Shown here: positions 1 through 15,250 of the stretch, one piece after another
Position numbering within the stretch: the first letter of the stretch is position 1
How the letters are laid out: the number at the start of each line of letters is the position of its first letter
DNA from: Eutreptiella sp. 'Long Island Sound 2002'
Lineage: Eukaryota; Euglenozoa; Euglenophyceae; Eutreptiales; Eutreptiaceae
Assembly (NCBI GenBank): GCA_964036045.1
Contig: OZ038397.1
Coordinates: 19,779,742 to 19,843,741, forward strand
Direction of reading: 5' to 3'
DNA length: 64,000 nucleotides
The notes under the pieces: model-generated
The model's database searches: none
What the model was told of the DNA's origin: nothing
Seen by the model: the letters and a program-made list of their open reading frames with translations, nothing else
Position numbers and translations under genes: made by a program

Positions 1-3000
1 CCCACTACGTTGTCCTGCCCTGACAACGGACCCCCACTACGTTGTCCTGCCCTGACAACGGACCCCCACTATGTTGTCCTGCCCTGACAACGGACCCCCA
101 CTACGTTGTCCTGCCCTGACAACGGACCCCCACTACGTTGTCCTGCCCTGACAACGGACCCCCACTACGTTGTCCTGCCCTGACAACGGACCCCCACTAC
201 GTTGTCCTGCCCTGACAACGGACCCCCACTACGTTGTCCTGCCCTGACAACGGACCCCCACTACGTTGTCCTGCCCTGACAACGGACCCCCACTACGTTG
301 TCCTGCCCTGACAACTGACCCCCACTACGTTGTCCTGCCCTGACAACGGACCCCCACTACGTTGTCCTGCCCTGACAACGGACCCCCACTACGTTGTCCT
401 GCCCTGACAACGGACCCCCACTACGTTGTCCTGCCCTGACAACGGACCCCCACTACGTTGTCCTGCCCTGACAACGGACCCCCACTACGTTGTCCTGCCC
501 TGACAACGGACCCCCACTACGTTGTCCTGCCCTGACAACGGACCCCCACTACGTTGTCCTGCCCTGACAACGGACCCCCACTACGTTGTCCTGCCCTGAC
601 AACGGACCCCCACTACGTTGTCCTGCCATGACAACGGACCCCCACTACGTTGTCCTGCCCTGACAACGGACCCCCACTACGTTGTCCGGCCCTAACGTCG
701 GACCCCCACTACGTTGTCCTGCCCTGACAACGGACCCCCACTACGTTGTCCTGCCCTGACAACGGACCCCCACTACGTTGTCCTGCCCTGACAACGGACC
801 CCCACTGCGTTGTCAGGGCCTGACAACGGACCCCCACTACGTTGTCCTGCCCTGACAACGGACCCCCACTACGTTGTCCTGCCCTGACAACGGACCCCCA
901 CTACGTTGTCCTGCCCTGACAACGGACCCCCACTACGTTGTCCTGCCCTGACAACGGACCCCCACTACGTTGTCCTGCTTTGACAACGGACCCCCACTAC
1001 GTTGTCCTGCCCTGACAACGGACCCCCACTACGTTGTCCTGCCCTGACAACGGACCCCCACTACGTTGTCCTGCCCTGACAACGGACCCCCACTACGTTG
1101 TCCTGCCCTGACAACGGACCCCCACTACGTTGTCCTGCCCTGACAACGGACCCCCACTACGTTGTCCTGCCCTGACAACGGAACCCCACTACGTTGTCGT
1201 GCCCTGACAACGGACCCCCACTACGTTGTCCTGCCCTGACAACGGACCCCCGCTACGTTGTCCTGCCCTGACAACGGACCCCCACTACGTTGTCCTGCCC
1301 TGACAACGGACCCGCACTACGTTGTCCTGCCCTGACAACGGACCCCCACTACGTTGTCAGGGCCTGACAACGGACCCCCACTACGTTGTCCTGCCCTGAC
1401 AACGGACCCCCATTACGTTGTCAGGGCCTGACAACGGACCCCCACTACGTTGTCCTGCCCTGACAACGGACCCCCACTACGTTGTCCTGCCCTGACAACG
1501 GACCCCCACTACGTTGTCAGGGCCTGACAACGGACCCCCACTACGTTGTCCTGCCCTGACAACGGACCCCCACCACGTTGTCAGGGCCTGACAACGGACC
1601 CCCACTACGTTGTCAGGGCCTGACAACGGACCCCCACTACGTTGTCCTGCCCTGACAACGGACCCCCACTACGTTGTCCTGCCCTGACAACGGACCCCCA
1701 CTACGTTGTCAGGGCCTGACAACGGACCCCCACTACGTTGTCCTGCCCTGACAACGGACCCCCACTACGTTGTCCTGCCCTGACAACGGACCCCCACTAC
1801 GTTGTCAGGGCCTGACAACGGACCCCCACTACGTTGTCCTGCCCTGACAACGGACCCCCACTACGTTGTCAGGGCCTGACAACGGACCCCCACTACGTTG
1901 TCAGGGCCTGACAACGGACCCCCACTACGTTGTCCTGCCCTGACAACGGACCCCCACTACGTTGTCCTGCCCTGACAACGGACCCCCACTACGTTGTCCT
2001 GCCCTGACAACGGACCCCCACTACGTTGTCAGGGCCTGACAACGGACCCCCACTACGTTGTCCTGCCCTGACAACGGACCCCCACTACGTTGTCAGGGCC
2101 TGACAACGGATTCCCACTACGTTGTCCTGCCCTGACAACGGACCCCCACTACGTTGTCCTGCCCTGACAACGGACCCCCACTACGTTGTCAGGGCCTGAC
2201 AACGGATTCCCACTACGTTGTCCTGCCCTGACAACGGACCCCCACTACGTTGTCCTGCCCTGACAACGGACCCCCACTACGTTGTCCTGCCCTGACAACG
2301 GACCTCCACTACGTTGTCCTGCCCTGACAACGGACCCCCACTACGTTGTCCTGCCCTGACAACGGACCCCCACTACGTTGTCCTGCCCTGACAACGGACC
2401 CCCACTACGTTGTCAGGGCCTGACAACGGACCCCCACTACGTTGTCCTGCCCTGACAACGGACCCCCACTACGTTCTCCTGCCCTGACAATTGACCCCCA
2501 CTACGTTGTCAGGGCCTGACAACGGACCCCCACTACGTTGTCCTGCCCTGACAACGGACCCCCACTACGTTGTCCTGCCCTGACAACGGACCCCCACTAC
2601 GTTGTCCTGCCCTGACAACGGACCCCCACTACGTTGTCAGGGCCTGACAACGGACCCCCACTACGTTGTCCTGCCCTGACAACGGACCCCCACTACGTTG
2701 TCCTGCCCTGACAACGGACCCCCACTACGTTGTCCTGCCCTGACAACGGACCCCCACTACGTTGTCAGGGCCTGACAACGGACCCCCACTACGTTGTCCT
2801 GCCCTGACAACGGACCCCCACTACGTTCTCCTGCCCTGACAATTGACCCCCACTACGTTGTCAGGGCCTGACAACGGACCCCCACTACGTTGTCCTGCCC
2901 TGACAACGGACCCCCACTACGTTGTCCTGCCCTGACAACGGACCCCCACTACGTTGTCCTGCCCTGACAACGGACCCCCACTACGTTGTCAGGGCCTGAC

Positions 3001-5037
3001 AACGGACCCCCACTACGTTGTCCTGCCCTGACAACGGACCCCCACTACGTTGTCAGGGCCTGACAACGGACCCCAACTACGTTGTCCTGCCCTGACAACG
3101 GACCCCCACTACGTTGTCCTGCCCCGACAACGGACCTCCACTACGTTGTCAGGGCCTGACAACGGACCCCCACTACGTTGTCCTGCCCTGACAACGGACC
3201 CCCACTACGTTGTCAGGGCCTGACAACGGACCCCCACTACGTTGTCCTGCCCTGACAACGGACCCCCACTACGTTGTCCTGCCCTGACAACGGACCCCCA
3301 CTACGTTGTCAGGGCCTGACAACGGACCCCCACTACGTTGTCCTGCCCTGACAACGGACCCCCACTACGTTGTCCTGCCCTGACAACGGACCCCCACTAT
3401 GTTGTCCTGCCCTGACAACGGACCCCCACTACGTTGTCAGGGCCTCACAACGGACCCCCACTACGTTGTCCTGCCCTGACAACGGACCCCCACTACGTTG
3501 TCCTGCCCTGACAACGGACCCCCACTACGTTGTCCTGCCCTGACAACGGACCCCCACTACGTTGTCCTGCCTTGACAACGGACCCCCACTACGTTGTCCT
3601 GCCCTGACAACGGACCCCCACTACGTTGTCAGGGCCTGACAACGGACCCCCACTACGTTGTCCTGCCCTGACAACGGACCCCCACTACGTTGTCAGGGCC
3701 TGACAACGGACCCCCACTACATTGTCCTGCCCTGACAACGGACCCCTACTACGTTGTCAGGGCCTGACAACGGACCCCCACTACGTTGTCCTGCCCTGAC
3801 AACGGACCCCCACTACGTTGTCCTGCCCTGACAACGGACCCCCACTACGTTGTCAGGGCCTGACAACGGACCCCCACTACGTTGTCCTGCCCTGACAACG
3901 GACCCCCACTACGTTGTCCTGCCCTGACAACGGACCCCCACTACGTTGTCAGGGCCTGACAACGGACCCCCACTACGTTGTCCTGCCCTGACAACGGACC
4001 CCCACTACGTTGTCCGGCCCTGACAACGGACCCCCACTATGTTGTCAGGGCCTGACAACGGACCCCCACTACGTTGTCCTGCCCTGACAACGGACCCCCG
4101 CTACGTTGTCCTGCCCTGACAACGGACCCCCACTACGTTGTCCTGCCCTGACAACGGACCCCCACTACGTTGTCAGGGCCTGACAACGGACCCCCACTAC
4201 GTTGTCCTGCTCTGACAACGGACCCCCACTACGTTGTCAGGGCCTGACAATGGACCCCCACTACGTTGTCTCGCCCTGACAACGGACCCCCACTACGTTG
4301 TCAGGGCCTGACAACGGACCCCCACTACGTTGTCCTGCCCTGACAACGGACCCCCACTACGTTGTCAGGGCCTGACAACGGACCCCCACTACGTTGTCCT
4401 GCCCTGACAACGGACCCCCACTACGTTGTCCTGCCCTGACAACGGACCCCCACTACGTTGTCAGGGCCTGACAACGGATCCCCACTACGTTGTCCTGCCC
4501 TGACAACGGACCCCCACTACGTTGTCAGGGCCTGACAACGGATTCCCACTACGTTGTCCTGCCCTGACAACGGACCCCCACTACGTTGTCAGGGCCTGAC
4601 AACGGACACCCACTACGTTGTCCTGCCCTGACAACGGACCCCCACTACGTTGTCCTGCCCTGACAACGGACCCCCACTACGTTGTCAGGGCCTGACAACG
4701 GACCCCCACTACGTTGTCCTGCCCTGACAACGGACCCCCACTACGTTGTCCTGCCCTGACAACGGACCCCCACTACGTTGTCAGGGCCTGACAACGGACC
4801 CCCACTACGTTGTCCTGCCCTGACAACGGACCCCCACTACGTTGTCCTGCCCTGACAACGGACCCCCACTACGTCGTCCTGCCCTGACAACGGACCCCCA
4901 CTACGTTGTCAGGGCCTGACAACGGACCCCCACTACGTTGTCCTGCCCTGACAACGGACCCCCACTACGTTGTCCTGCCCTGACAACGGACCCCCACTAC
5001 GTTGTCCTGCCCTGACAACGGACCCCCACTACGTTGT

Positions 5038-7725
5038 CAGGGCCTGACAACGGACCCCCACTACGTTGTCCTGCCCTGACAACGGACCCCCACTACGTTG
5101 TCCTGCCCTGACAACGGACCCCAACTACGTTGTCCTGCCCTGACAACGGACCCCCACTACGTTGTCAGGGCCTGACAACGGACCCCCACTACGTTGTCCT
5201 GCCCTGACAACGGACCCCCACTACGTTGTCCTGCCCTGACAACGGACCCCCACTACGTTGTCCTGCCCTGACAACGGACCCCCACTACGTTGTCAGGGCC
5301 TGACAACGGACCCCCACTACGTTGTCCTGCCCTGACAACGGACCCCCACTACGTTGTCCTGCCCTGACAACGGACCCCCACTACGTTGTCCTGCCCTGAC
5401 AACGGACCCCCACTACGTTGTCCTGCCCTGACAACGGACCCCCACTACGTTGTCCTGCCCTGACAACGGACCCCCACTACGTTGTCAGGGCCTGACAACG
5501 GACCCCCACTACGTTGTCCTGCCCTGACAACGGACCCCCACTACGTTGTCCTGCCCTGACAACGGACCCCCACTACGTTGTCCTGCCCTGACAACGGACC
5601 CCCACTACGTTGTCAGGGCCTGACAACGGACCCCCACTACGTTGTCCTGCCCTGACAACGGACCCCCACTACGTTGTCCTGCCCTGACAACGGACCCCCA
5701 CTACGTTGTCCTGCCCTGACAACGGACCCCCACTACGTTGTCAGGACCTGACAACGGACCCCCACTACGTTGTCCTGCCCTGACAACGGACTGCCACTAC
5801 GTTGTCCTGCCCTGACAACGGACCCCCACTACGTTGTCCTGCCCTGACAACGGACTCCCACTACGTTGTCCTGCCTGACAACGGACCCCCACTACGTTGT
5901 CCTGCCCTGACAACGGACCCCCACTACGTTGTCCGGCCCTGACAACGGATCCCCACTACGTTGTCCGGCCCTGACAACGGACCCCCACTACGTTGTCAGG
6001 GCCTGACAACGGACTTCCACTACGTTGTCCTGCCCTGACAACGGACCCCCACTACGTTGTCAGGGCCTGACAACGGACCCCCACTACGTTGTCAGGGCCT
6101 GACAACGGACCCCCACTACGTTGTCAGGGCCTGACAACGGACCCCCACTACGTTGTCCTGCCCTGACAACGGACCCCCACTACGTTGTCAGGGCCTGACA
6201 ACGGACCCCCACTACGTTGTCCTGCCCTGACAACGGACCCCCACTACGTTGTCAGGGCCTGACAACGGACCCCCACTACGTTGTCCTGCCCTGACAACGG
6301 ACCCCCACTACGTTGTCAGGGCCTGACAACGGACCCCCACTACGTTGTCCTGCCCTGACAACGGACCCCCACTACGTTGTCAGGGCCTGACAAAGGACCC
6401 CCACTACGTTGTCCTGCCCTGACAACGGACCCCCACTACGTTGTCCTGCCCTGACAACGGACCCCCACTACGTTGTCCTGCCCTGACAACGGACCCCCAC
6501 TACGTTGTCAGGGCCTGACAACGGACCCCCACTACGTTGTCCTGCCCTGACAACGGACCCCCACTACGTTGTCCTGCCCTGACAACGGACCCCCACTACG
6601 TTGTCCTGCCCTGACAACGGACCCCCACTACGTTGTCAGGGCCTGACAACGGACCCCCACTATGTTGTCCTGCCCTGACAACGGACCCCAACTACGTTGT
6701 CCTGCCCTGACAACGGACCCCCACTACGTTGTCCTGCCCTGACAACGGACCCCCACTACGTTGTCCTGCCCTGACAACGGACCCCCACTACGTTGTCCTG
6801 CCCTGACAACGGACCCCCACTACGTTGTCCTGCCCTGACAACGGACCCCCACTACGTTGTCAGGGCCTGACAACGGACCCCCACTACGTTGTCCTGCCCT
6901 GACAACGGACCCCCACTACGTTGTCCTGCCCTGACAACGGACCCCCACTACGTTGTCCTGCCCTGACAACGGACCCCCACTACGTTGTCAGGGCCTGACA
7001 ACGGACCCCCACTACGTTGTCCTGCCCTGACAAAGGACCCCCACTACGTTGTCCTGCCCTGACAACGGACCCCCACTACGTTGTCCTGCCCTGACAACGG
7101 ACCCCCACTACGTTGTCCTGCCCTGACAACGGACCCCCACTACGTTGTCCTGCCCTGACAACGGACCCCCACTACGTTGTCAGGGCCTGACAACGGACCC
7201 CCACTACGTTGTCCTGCCCTGACAACGGACCCCCACTACGTTGTCCTGCCCTGACAACGGACCCCCACTACGTTGTCCTGCCCTGACAACGGACCCCCAC
7301 TACGTTGTCAGGGCCTGACAACGGACCCCCACTACGTTGTCCTGCCCTGACAACGGACCCCCACTACGTTGTCCTGCCCTGACAACGGACCCCCACTACG
7401 TTGTCCTGCCCTGACAACGGACCCCCACTACGTTGTCAGGACCTGACAACGGACCCCCACTACGTTGTCCTGCCCTGACAACGGACTGCCACTACGTTGT
7501 CCTGCCCTGACAACGGACCCCCACTACGTTGTCCTGCCCTGACAACGGACTCCCACTACGTTGTCCTGCCTGACAACGGACCCCCACTACGTTGTCCTGC
7601 CCTGACAACGGACCCCCACTACGTTGTCCGGCCCTGACAACGGATCCCCACTACGTTGTCCGGCCCTGACAACGGACCCCCACTACGTTGTCAGGGCCTG
7701 ACAACGGACTTCCACTACGTTGTCC
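5038..7725. repeat. higher-order duplication, period 1,695 bp, in zone A
   Basis: The spacing pattern of the AGGGCCT-type units at 5,166, 5,294, 5,486, 5,614 and 5,742 recurs exactly 1,695 bp later at 6,861, 6,989, 7,181, 7,309 and 7,437. The block from 5,742 to about 6,030 (an AGGACCT centre, ACTGCC and ACTCCC linkers, one 31-bp unit, GGATCC and ACTTCC linkers) is copied at 7,437 to about 7,725. The period is 53 units minus one base, the missing base being the one in the 31-bp unit. A 128-bp sub-period (three CTGCCCT units plus one AGGGCCT unit) runs through the same stretch. Confidence 0.85.
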
Positions 7726-8459
7726 TGCCCTGACAACGGACCCCCACTACGTTGTCCTGCCCTGACAACGGACCCCCACTACGTTGTCAGGGCCTGACAA
7801 CGGACCCCCACTACATTGTCCTGCCCTGACAACGGACCCCTACTACCTTGTCAGGACCTGACAACGGACCCCCACTACGTTGTCCTGCCCTGACAACGGA
7901 CCCCCACTACGTTGTCCTGCCCTGACAACGGACCCCCACTACGTTGTCAGGGCCTGACAACGGACCCCCACTACGTTGTCCGGCCCTGACAACGGACCCC
8001 CACTACGTTGTCCTGCCCTGACAACGGACCCCCACTACGTTGTCAGGGCCTGACAACGGACCCTCACTACGTTGTCCGGCCCTGACAACGGACCCCCACT
8101 ACGTTGTCCTGCCCTGACAACGGACCCCCACTACGTTGTCAGGGCCTGACAACGGACCCCCACTACGTTGTCCGGCCCTGACAACGGACCCCCACTACGT
8201 TGTCCGGCCCTGACAACGGACCCCCACTACGTTGTCAGGGCCTGACAACGGACCCCCACTACGTTGTCCGGCCCTGACAACGGACCCCCAGTACGTTGTC
8301 CGGCTCTGACAACGGACCCCCACTACGTTGTCCGGCCCGGACAACGGACCCCCACTACGTTGTCCGGCCCTGACAACGGACCCCCACTATGTTGTCCGGC
8401 CCTGACAACGGACCCCCACTATGTTGTCCGGCCCTGACAACGGACCCCCACTACGTTGT

Positions 8460-9130
8460 CCGGCCCTGACAACGGACCCCCACTACGTTGTCCGGCCCGG
8501 ACAACGGACCCCCACTACGTTGTCCGGCCCTAACAACGGACCCCCACTACGTTGTCCGGCCCTGACAACGGACCCCCACTATGTTGTCCGGCCCTGACAA
8601 CGGACCCCCACTACGTTGTCCGGCCCTGACAACGGACCCCCACTATGTTGTCCGGCCCTGACAACGGACCCCCACTATGTTGTCCGGCCATGACAACGGA
8701 CCCCCACTATGTTGTCCGGCCCTGACAACGGACCCCCACTACGTTGTCCGGCCCTGACAACGGACCCCCACTACGTTGTCCGGCCCTGACAACGGACCCC
8801 CACTATGTTGTCCGGCCCTGACAACGGACCCCCACTATGTTGTCCGGCCCTGACAACGGACCCCCACTACGTTGTCCGGCCCTGACAACGGACCCCCACT
8901 ACGTTGTCCGGCCCGGACAACGGACCCCCACTACGTTGTCCGGCCCTAACAACGGACCCCCACTACGTTGTCCGGCCCTGACAACGGACCCCCACTATGT
9001 TGTCCGGCCCTGACAACGGACCCCCACTACGGTGTCCGGCCCTGACAACGGACCCCCACTATGTTGTCCGGCCCTGACAACGGACCCCCACTATGTTGTC
9101 CGGCCATGACAACGGACCCCCACTATGTTG
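8460..9130. repeat. 13-unit (416-bp) higher-order duplication
   Basis: Rare unit variants recur at a fixed 416-bp distance: CCCTAACAAC at about 8,528 and 8,944, GGCCATGACA at about 8,686 and 9,102, with the CCCGGACAAC unit just upstream in both copies. This is a local duplication of 13 satellite units. Confidence 0.8.
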
Positions 9131-12100
9131 TCCGGCCCTGACAACGGACCCCCACTACGTTGTCCGGCCCTGACAACGGACCCCCACTATGTTGTCCGGC
9201 CCTGACAACGGACCCCCACTACGTTGTCCGGCCCTGACAACGGACCCCCACTATGTTGTCCGGCCCTGACAACGGACCCCCACTATGTTGTCCGGCCCTG
9301 ACAACGGACCCCCACTATGTTGTCCGGCCCTGACAACGGACCCCCACTACGTTGTCCGGCCCTGACAACGGACCCCCACTACGTTGTCCGGCCCTGACAA
9401 CGGACCCCCACTACGTTTTCCGGCCCTGACAACGGACCCCCACTACATTGTCCGGCCCTGACAACGGACCCCCACTATGTTGTCCGGCCCTGACAACGGA
9501 CCCCCACTACGTTGTCCGGCCCTGACAACGGACCCCCACTACGTTGTCCGGCCCTGACAACGGACCCCCACTATGTTGTCCGGCCCTGACAACGGACCCC
9601 CACTACGTTGTCCGGCCCTGACAACGGACCCCCACTACGTTGTCCGGCCCTGATAACGGACCCCCACTACGTTGTCCGGCCCTGACAACGGACCCCCACT
9701 ATGTTGTCCGGCCCTGACAACGGACCCCCACTATGTTGTCCGGCCCTGACAACGGACCCCGACTATGTTGTCCGGCCCTGACAACGGACCCCCACTACAT
9801 TGTCCGGCCCTGACAATGGACCCCCACTACGTTGTCCGGCCCTGACAACGGACCCCCACTATGTTGTCCGGCCCTGACAACGGACCCCCACTATGTTGTC
9901 CGGCCCTGACATCGGACCCCCACTACGTTGTCCGGCCCTGACAACGGACCCCCACTACGTTGTCCGGCCCTGACAACGGACCCCCACTACGTTGTCCGGC
10001 CCTGACAACGGACCCCCACTATGTTGTCCGGCCCTGACAACGGACCCCCACTACGTTATCCGGCCCTGACAACGGACCCCCACTATGTTGTCCGGCCCTG
10101 ACAACGGACCCCCACTATGTTGTCCGGCCCTGACAACGGACCCCCACTATGTTGTCTGGCCCTGACAACGGACCCCCACTACGTTGTCCGGCCCTGACAA
10201 CGGACCCCCACTACGTTGTCCGGCCCTGACAACGGACCCCCACTATGTTGTCCGGCCCGGACAACGGACCCCCACTACGTTGTCCGGCCCTGACAACGGA
10301 CCCCCACTACGTTGTCCGGCCCTGACAACGGACCCCCCCTATGTTGTCCGGCCCTGACAGCGGACCCCCACTACGTTGTCCGGCCCTGACAACGGACCCC
10401 CACTACGTTGTCCGGCCCTGACAACGGACCCCAACTATGTTGTCCGGCCCTGACAACGGACCCCCACTATGTTGTCCGGCCCGGACAACGGACCCCCACC
10501 ACGTTGTCCGGCCCTGACAACGGACCCCCACTATGTTGTCCGGCCCGGACAACGGACCCCCACTACGTTGTCCGGCCCTGACAACGGACCCCCACTATGT
10601 TGTCCGGCCCTGACAACGGACCCCCACTACGTTGTCCGGCCCTGACAACGGACCCCCACTATGTTGTCCGGCCCTGACAACGGACCCCCACTATGTTGTC
10701 CGGCCCTGACAACGGACCCCCACTACGTTGTCCGGCCCTGACAACGGACCCCCACTATGTTGTCCGGCCCTGACAACGGACCCCCACTACGTTGTCCGGC
10801 CCTGACAACGGACCCCCACTATGTTGTCCGGCCCTGACAACGGACCCCCACTACGTTGTCCGGCCCTGACAACGGACCCCCACTATGTTGTCCGGCCCTG
10901 ACAACGGACCCCCACTATGTTGTCCGGCCCTGACAACGGACCCCCACTATGTTGTCCGGCCCTGACAACGGACCCCCACTACGTTGTCCGGCCCTGACAA
11001 CGGACCCCCACTACGTTGTCCGGCCCTGACAACGGACCCCCACTATGTTGTCCGGCCCGGACAACGGACCCCCACTACGTTGTCCGGCCCTGACAACGGA
11101 CCCCCACTACGTTGTCCGGCCCTGACAACGGACCCCCACTATGTTGTCCGGCCCTGACAACGGACCCCCACTATGTTGTCCGGCCCGGACAACGGACCCC
11201 CACTAAGTTGTCCGGCCCTGACAACGGACCCCCACTATGTTGTCCGGCCCGGACAACGGACCCCCACTACGTTGTCCGGCCCTGACAACGGACCCCCACT
11301 ATGTTGTCCGGCCCTGACAACGGACCCCCACTACGTTGTCCGGCCCTGACAACGGACCCCCACTATGTTGTCCGGCCCTGACAACGGACCCCCACTATGT
11401 TGTCCGGCCCTGACAACGGACCCCCACTACGTTGTCCGGCCCTGACAACGGACCCCCACTATGTTGTCCGGCCCTGACAACGGACCCCCACTACGTTGTC
11501 CGGCCCTGACAACGGACCCCCACTATGTTGTCCGGCCCTGACAACGGACCCCCACTACGTTGTCCGGCCCTGACAACGGACCCCCACTATGTTGTCCGGC
11601 CCTGACAACGGACCCCCACTATGTTGTCCGGCCCTGACAACGGACCCCCACTATGTTGTCCGGCCCTGACAACGGACCCCCACTACGTTGTCCGGCCCTG
11701 ACAACGGACCCCCACTACGTTGTCCGGCCCTGACAACGGACCCCCACTATGTTGTCCGGCCCGGACAACGGACCCCCACTACGTTGTCCGGCCCTGACAA
11801 CGGACCCCCACTACGTTGTCCGGCCCTGACAACGGACCCCCACTATGTTGTCCGGCCCTGACAACGGACCCCCACTATGTTGTCCGGCCCGGACAACGGA
11901 CCCCCACTAAGTTGTCCGGCCCTGACAACGGACCCCCACTATGTTGTCCGGCCCGGACAACGGACCCCCACTACGTTGTCCGGCCCTGACAACGGACCCC
12001 CACTATGTTGTCCGGCCCTGACAACGGACCCCCACTACGTTGTCCGGCCCTGACAACGGACCCCCACTATGTTGTCCGGCCCTGACAACGGACCCCCACT

Positions 12101-14440
12101 ATGTTGTCCGGCCCTGACAACGGACCCCCACTACGTTGTCCGGCCCTGACAACGGACCCCCACTATGTTGTCCGGCCCTGACAACGGACCCCCACTACGT
12201 TGTCCGGCCCTGACAACGGACCCCCACTATGCTGTCCGGCCCTGACAACGGACCCCCACTACGTTGTCCGGCCCTGACAACGGACCCCCACTATGTTGTC
12301 CGGCCCTGACAACGGACCCCCACTATGTTGTCCGGCCCTGACAACGGACCCCCACTATGTTGTCCGGCCCTGACAACGGACCCCCACTACGTTGTCCGGC
12401 CCTGACAACGGACCCCCACTACGTTGTCCGGCCCTGACAACGGACCCCCACTATGTTGTCCGGCCCGGACAACGGACCCCCACTACGTTGTGCGGCCCTG
12501 ACAACGGACCCCCACTACGTTGTCCGGCCCTGACAACGGACCCCCACTATGTTGTCCGGCCCTGACAACGGACCCCCACTACGTTGTCCGGCCCTGACAA
12601 CGGACCCCCACTATGTTGTCCGGCCCTGACAACGGACCCCCACTACGTTGTCCGGCCCTGACAACGGACCCCCACTATGTTGTCCGGCCCGGACAACGGA
12701 CCCCCACTACGTTGTCCGGCCCTGACAACGGACCCCCACTACGTTGTCCGGCCCTGACAACGCACCCCCACTACGTTGTCCGGCCCGGACAACGGACCCC
12801 CACTACGTTGTCCGGCCCTGACCACGGACCCCCACTATGTTGTCCGGCCCTGACAACGGACCCCCACTATGTTGTCCGGCCCTGACAACGGACCCCCACT
12901 ACGTTGTCCGGCCCTGACAACGGACCCCCACTATGTTGTCCGGCCCTGACAACGGACCCCCACTACGTTGTCCGGCCCTGACAACGGACCCCCACTATGT
13001 TGTCCGGCCCGGACAACGGACCCCCACTACGTTGTCCGGCCCTGACAACGGACCCCCACTATGTTTTCCGGCCCGGACAACGGACCCCCCCTATGTTGTC
13101 CGGCCCTGACAACGGACCCCCACTACGTTGTCCGGCCCTGACAACGGACCCCCACTACGTTGTCCGGCCCGGACAACGGACCCCCACTACGTTGTCCGGC
13201 CCTGACAACGGACCCCCACTATGTTGTCCGGCCCTGACAACGGACCCCCACTATGTTGTCCGGCCCTGACAACGGACCCCCACTACGTTGTCCGGCCCTG
13301 ACAACGGACCCCCACTATGTTGTTGGGCCCTAACAACGGACCCCCACTACGTTGTCCGGCCCTGACAACGGACCCCCACTACGTTGTCTGGCCCTGACAA
13401 CGGACCCCCACTACGTTGTCCGGCCCTGACAATGGACCCCCAATATGTTGTCCGGCCCGGACAACGGACCCCCACTATGTTGTCGGGCCCTGACAACGGA
13501 CCCCCACTACGTTGTCCGGCCCTGACAACGGACCCCCACTACGTTGTCCGGCCCTGACAACGGACCCCCACTACGTTGTCCGGCCCTGACAACGGACCCC
13601 CACTATGTTGTCCGGCCCTGACAACGGACCCCCACTATGTTGTCCGGCCCTGACAACGGACCCCCACTACGTTGTCCGGCCCTGACAACGGACCCCCACT
13701 ATGTTGTCCGGCCCTGACAACGGACCCCCACTACGTTGTCCGGCCCTGACAACGGACCCCCACTACGTTGTCCGGCCCTGACAACGGACCCCCACTACGT
13801 TGTCCGGCCCTGACAACGGACCCCCAGTACGTTTTCCGGCCCTGACAACGGACCCCCACTACGTTGTCCGGCCCTGACAACGGACCCCCACTATGTTGTC
13901 CGGCCCTGACAACGGACCCCCACTACGTTGTCCGGCCCTGACAACGGACCCCCACTATGTTGTCCGGCCCGGACAACGGACCCCCACTACGTTGTCCGGC
14001 CCTGACAACGGACCCCGACTACGTTGTCCGGCCCTGACAACGGACCCCCACTACGTTGTCCGGCCCTGACAACGGACCCCCACTACGTTGTCCGGCCCTG
14101 ACAACGGACCCCCACTACGTTGTCCGGCCCTGACAACGGACCCCCACTATGTTGTCCGGCCCTGACAACGGACCCTCACTATGTTGTCCAGCCCTGACAA
14201 CGGACCCCCACTACGTTGTCCGGCCCTGACAACGGACCCCCACTACGTTGTCCGGCCCTGACAACGGACCCCCACTATGTTGTCCGGCCCTGACAACGGA
14301 CCCCCACTACGTTGTCCGGCCCTGACAACGGACCCCCACTACGTTGTCCGGCCCTGACAACGGACCCCCACTATGTTGTCCGGCCCGGACAACGGACCCC
14401 CACAATGTTGTCCGGCCCGGACAATGGACCCCGACTATGT

Positions 14441-15250
14441 TGTCCGGCCCGGACAACAGACCCCCACTATGTTGTCCGGCCCGGACAACGGACCCCCACT
14501 ATGTTGTCCTGCCCTGACAACGGACCCCCACTACGTTGTCCGGCCCTGACAACGGACCCCCACTACGTTGTCCGGCCCTGACAACGGACCCCCACTATGT
14601 TGTCCGGCCCTGACAATTGACCCCCACTATGTTGTCCGGCCCTGACAACGGACCCCCACTACGTTGTCCGGCCCTGACAACGGACCCCCACTATGTTGTC
14701 CGGCCCGGACAACGGACCCCCACTATGTTGTCCGGCCCGGACAATGGACCCCCACTATGTTGTCCGGCCCGGACAACTGACCCCCACTATGTTGTCCGGC
14801 CCGGACAACGGACCCCCACTACGTTGTCCGGCCCTGACAACGGACCCCCACTATGTTGTCCGGCCCTGACAACGGACCCCCACTACGTTGTCCGGCCCTG
14901 ACAACGGACCCCCACTAAGTTGTCCGGCCCTGACAACGGACCCCCACTATGTTGTCCGGCCCTGACAACGGACCCCCACTATGTTGTCCGGCCCTGACAA
15001 CGGACCCCCACTATGTTGTCCGGCCCTGACAACGGACCCCCACTATGTTGTCCGGCCCGGACAACAGACCCCCACTATGTTGTCCGGCCCGGACAACGGA
15101 CCCCCACTATGTTGTCCTGCCCTGACAACGGACCCCCACTACGTTGTCCGGCCCTGACAACGGACCCCCACTACGTTGTCCGGCCCTGACAACGGACCCC
15201 CACTCTGTTGTCCGGCCCTGACAATTGACCCCCACTATGTTGTCCGGCCC
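14441..15250. repeat. 19-unit (608-bp) higher-order duplication
   Basis: Three private variants repeat at 608 bp: GGACAACAGA at 14,451 and 15,059, a zone A-type CTGCCCT unit at about 14,509 and 15,117, and TGACAATTGA at 14,611 and 15,219. The shared order of markers shows one duplication event of 19 units. Confidence 0.8.
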
